64,000 nt of DNA from NCBI RefSeq assembly GCF_021491355.1, contig NZ_JAKENF010000001.1, forward strand, positions 682,001-746,000, read 5' to 3'. Under the pieces are notes generated by a model. That model saw only the letters and a list, made by a program, of their open reading frames with translations. It did not search any database and was not told where the DNA came from. The stretch comes from Alitabrizicola rongguiensis. Lineage in GTDB: Bacteria > Pseudomonadota > Alphaproteobacteria > Rhodobacterales > Rhodobacteraceae. The translations under genes were made by a program, and so were the position numbers. This document shows positions 62,380-64,000 of the stretch, in pieces; positions within the stretch are counted from its first letter, which is position 1, and each line of letters opens with the position of its first letter.

Positions 62380-62604
62380 GGGGCGGGATCGGTCGGAGGC
62401 GCTGGCCTTCGCCGACAGGATCGACGGCGCCGCGGCCGGTCCGATCTTGGTCGGCCGCCCCCCGGCGCCAAGGCAGACATCGCGGTCCTTGACCTCACGA
62501 AACCCTGTTTCGTGCGTACGACCGATCCCGTGCCGTTGCTGATCTTCGGTGCTTCAGGACAGGTCAGGCGTGCCTTTTTCTGTGGCCGGTGTTGTAGTGA
62601 CTGC
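62380..62604 (+). pseudogene. frameshifted C-terminal remnant of an amidohydrolase (cytosine deaminase-like)
   Basis: Two adjacent reading frames hold pieces that join into the C-terminal end of a metal-dependent amidohydrolase. The first, from about 62396, reads EALAFADRIDG, like the ALGLADRIG block. The second, from about 62464, reads GAKADIAVLDLTKP, then DPVPLLIFGASGQVRRAF, like the GxxADIVLIDL and DPVxxLVYxASGxDVRxVxVDG ends of the family. No N-terminal half, start or metal site is present. The 3' end overlaps the convergent dehydrogenase gene by about 40 bp. Family resemblance is by eye. Confidence 0.45.
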
Positions 62605-63643
62605 CAGTTCTCGTCTTCAGATAGGAGTCCAGCGGGATTTCCTCCTGCTTCAGGAAACCCTTCTGCGGCAGCAACCCCGCTTTCACCATTTCGATCACGC
62701 TCACCACGGAAGCGGAGGTCGTCCAGGCGATGGCCGTACGCATCTTCCCTCCGATTTCAATCGGATAGTAGGAGCGTACGAACTCCTTCCTGCGCAGCTG
62801 GCCGTTGTGCCAGCCTTCTGCCGCGACGTGGACGTACACCACGTCCTCGTCGACCGGTGGTTTGGCATTGGTCAGGATCCGCCCCGCCTCGGCCCGATTT
62901 TCGCGCATCAAGAGTTCATGGAAGAAGAAGTTCATCAGCTTCACATGGCCGGGGTACCGCATCGTCTTGTAATCGAGATTCTCGATCTTGTCGGCATAGG
63001 TCTCGCACATTGTCCCGAGCCCACCCGACGTCGTGAAGGCTTCAAGCTGCATGCCGTCGATGTAGATCGTCTCGACCCATTCCATCGCCGAAACGGTTTT
63101 CAGGACGCCTTCCTCGATAACTTCACAGTCGTTCAGGTATTCGTTGACCACGCCTTCCGGCGACCAGTTGAAGGCATACCCAAGCAACCCAGTCGGGTGC
63201 TGCGGCAGGGCGCCCACCCTCAGGCGAATCGAACGAACCTTGTCGAACTGGTCCGCCAGATGCGCACCGACGATGCCGACAAAGCCAGGGGCAAGCCCGC
63301 ATTGAGGTGCCATCAATCCTCTGGAGGTCTTGGCGAGTTCGCGAATGTGCTTCGTCGTCGGTACATCTTCGGTCAGGTCGAAGTAGTGCAGGCCGAGGCG
63401 GTGCGCGACGTTCGAGACGCCGATGTTCAGATGGTACGGCAGGCAGGACAGGACCGCCTCCTTTCCCTTCAGGACTTCGGTCAGGCTTGCCGCGTCCTTC
63501 AGGTCGGCGGCTCGGGTCGCAAAGGGGGCGTCGGTTTCCCTGGCATCGATGCCGGTCACTTCGAAGCCCGACTCGACCAGAAGCTCGGCAGCCAGCTTTC
63601 CGACTTTGCCCAGGCCAAGCACGGCCACTTTCCCAAACGACAT
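62564..63643 (-). CDS. saccharopine dehydrogenase / lysine 6-dehydrogenase family protein
   Basis: A 359-residue oxidoreductase from the ATG at 63643 (MSFGKVAVLGLGKVGKLAAELL), with AGGAAAGAGG upstream. The Rossmann motif GLGKVG is at residues 9-14. SCLPYHLNIGVSNVAHRLGLHYFDLTED and GLAPGFVGIVGAHLAD are the family's conserved second and third blocks, and the C-terminal dimerisation domain runs from about residue 130 to 340. Relatives include lysine 6-dehydrogenase and saccharopine dehydrogenase, acting on lysine or its adducts with NAD(P). Which reaction occurs here is not decided. It stands alone and converges on rhaDI. Confidence 0.88.
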   Translation of the reverse strand: MSFGKVAVLGLGKVGKLAAELLVESGFEVTGIDARETDAPFATRAADLKDAASLTEVLKGKEAVLSCLPYHLNIGVSNVAHRLGLHYFDLTEDVPTTKHIRELAKTSRGLMAPQCGLAPGFVGIVGAHLADQFDKVRSIRLRVGALPQHPTGLLGYAFNWSPEGVVNEYLNDCEVIEEGVLKTVSAMEWVETIYIDGMQLEAFTTSGGLGTMCETYADKIENLDYKTMRYPGHVKLMNFFFHELLMRENRAEAGRILTNAKPPVDEDVVYVHVAAEGWHNGQLRRKEFVRSYYPIEIGGKMRTAIAWTTSASVVSVIEMVKAGLLPQKGFLKQEEIPLDSYLKTRTGSHYNTGHRKRHA

Positions 63644-64000
63644 CCTCTTTCCTTTTCTTCTTTCTTGAACGGCCGATCCGCGATCAAGCGTCGGATCGGC
63701 GCAATCTGACCTGCCCGGCCGCCGATTCCATCGATCAATTCGGCTGCTTTTGATCACAGTTCATGCAAAACGCCGAAGTGGCACTGCATAGTTGATGGTC
63801 CAGCCCTGCTGAGCTGACGTCCTTTGCATCTCGACCGAAGACCGGAGCTCTGACGTCGCTATCCATCCGCCAGTCCGGCAGAGCCTCCGTAGGAAAACAC
63901 GAGCCAGGGCCAAAGGCGACACACACGAGCTTGCCGAATGCCTGGCACCGACTGCGAAGCCATCAGCCGCCGCGCGGTCGGGCCCGGCGTGACGGGTCGC
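63644..64000. promoter_or_regulatory. 357-bp terminal region upstream of the saccharopine dehydrogenase-like gene
   Basis: No convincing gene. A 63-codon frame on the minus strand at 63735-63926 has no ribosome binding site, an unremarkable composition and a Cys/Asp-rich product with no family resemblance. The stretch 63730-63800 is comparatively AT-rich and is the likely promoter of the dehydrogenase gene. Nothing else can be supported before the window ends. Confidence 0.4.

Noticed and set aside
63735-63926. A 63-codon minus-strand frame at the right end
   Set aside because: No ribosome binding site, odd composition and no resemblance to a known small protein; treated as non-coding.

Overview
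The window is a GC-rich, densely coded bacterial chromosome segment. Many genes overlap by ATGA or TGATG. Gene content points to an alphaproteobacterium, most likely of the Rhodobacter/Paracoccus group. The clues are a rhizobial-type rhamnose locus (rhaRSTPQUK plus rhaDI), a class I PHA synthase, several sugar and peptide ABC importers, a PuuE-UraD fusion and a BKACE enzyme. This is inference; no rRNA, tRNA or other taxonomic marker is present. I saw no CRISPR array, insertion sequence or integrase.

Layout. (1) 1-4.8 kb: purine/allantoin catabolism (uraH; divergent puuE-uraD fusion, allE, allA), with the end of a LysR gene and a membrane-anchored NYN ribonuclease at the left. (2) 4.8-12.3 kb, minus strand: GAPDH, a DUF533/TerB-like protein, a fused HyuA/HyuB-type oxoprolinase and a P1B-4-like metal ATPase. 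(3) 12.4-15.6 kb: four phage-tail-like genes, including a SASA-type esterase. (4) 15.8-18.0 kb: a Ser/Thr kinase-universal stress protein fusion paired with a metallophosphoesterase. (5) 18.4-23.6 kb: acs, adk, a large MHS-type MFS transporter and a single-domain receiver. (6) 23.5-28.0 kb: small membrane protein, Kup, TerC/Alx, ExoD. (7) 28.1-29.5 kb: TetR, VOC and DUF1428 operon. (8) 29.5-44.3 kb: one apparent 12-gene minus-strand operon with a divergent LysR gene. It holds a class III aminotransferase, BKACE, GNAT, acetylpolyamine-amidohydrolase-like enzyme, M14 deacylase, a five-gene Opp-type importer, an S9 peptidase and a DMFase-like amidase. (9) 44.3-51.6 kb: phaC, then a second five-gene peptide-type ABC operon. 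(10) 51.7-62.3 kb: the complete L-rhamnose regulon. (11) 62.3-64 kb: a degraded amidohydrolase fragment and a saccharopine/lysine dehydrogenase family gene.

How the genes work together. The rhamnose regulon is self-contained: import (RhaSTPQ), anomer conversion (RhaU), isomerisation (RhaI), phosphorylation (RhaK), aldol cleavage with aldehyde oxidation (RhaD), and control by RhaR at tandem repeats in the rhaR-rhaD gap. Acs releases AMP, and the adk gene 7 bp downstream would recycle it. The 12-gene operon is the best candidate for an undescribed pathway. It combines peptide import, intracellular hydrolysis and deacylation, transamination and beta-keto-acid cleavage. I infer catabolism of an acylated or peptide-bound amine or beta-amino acid; the substrate is unknown. 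Each of the three solute-binding-protein genes heading or embedded in ABC operons is followed by a perfect 10-11 bp GC hairpin before the next cistron, which suggests a shared way of making more binding protein than transporter.
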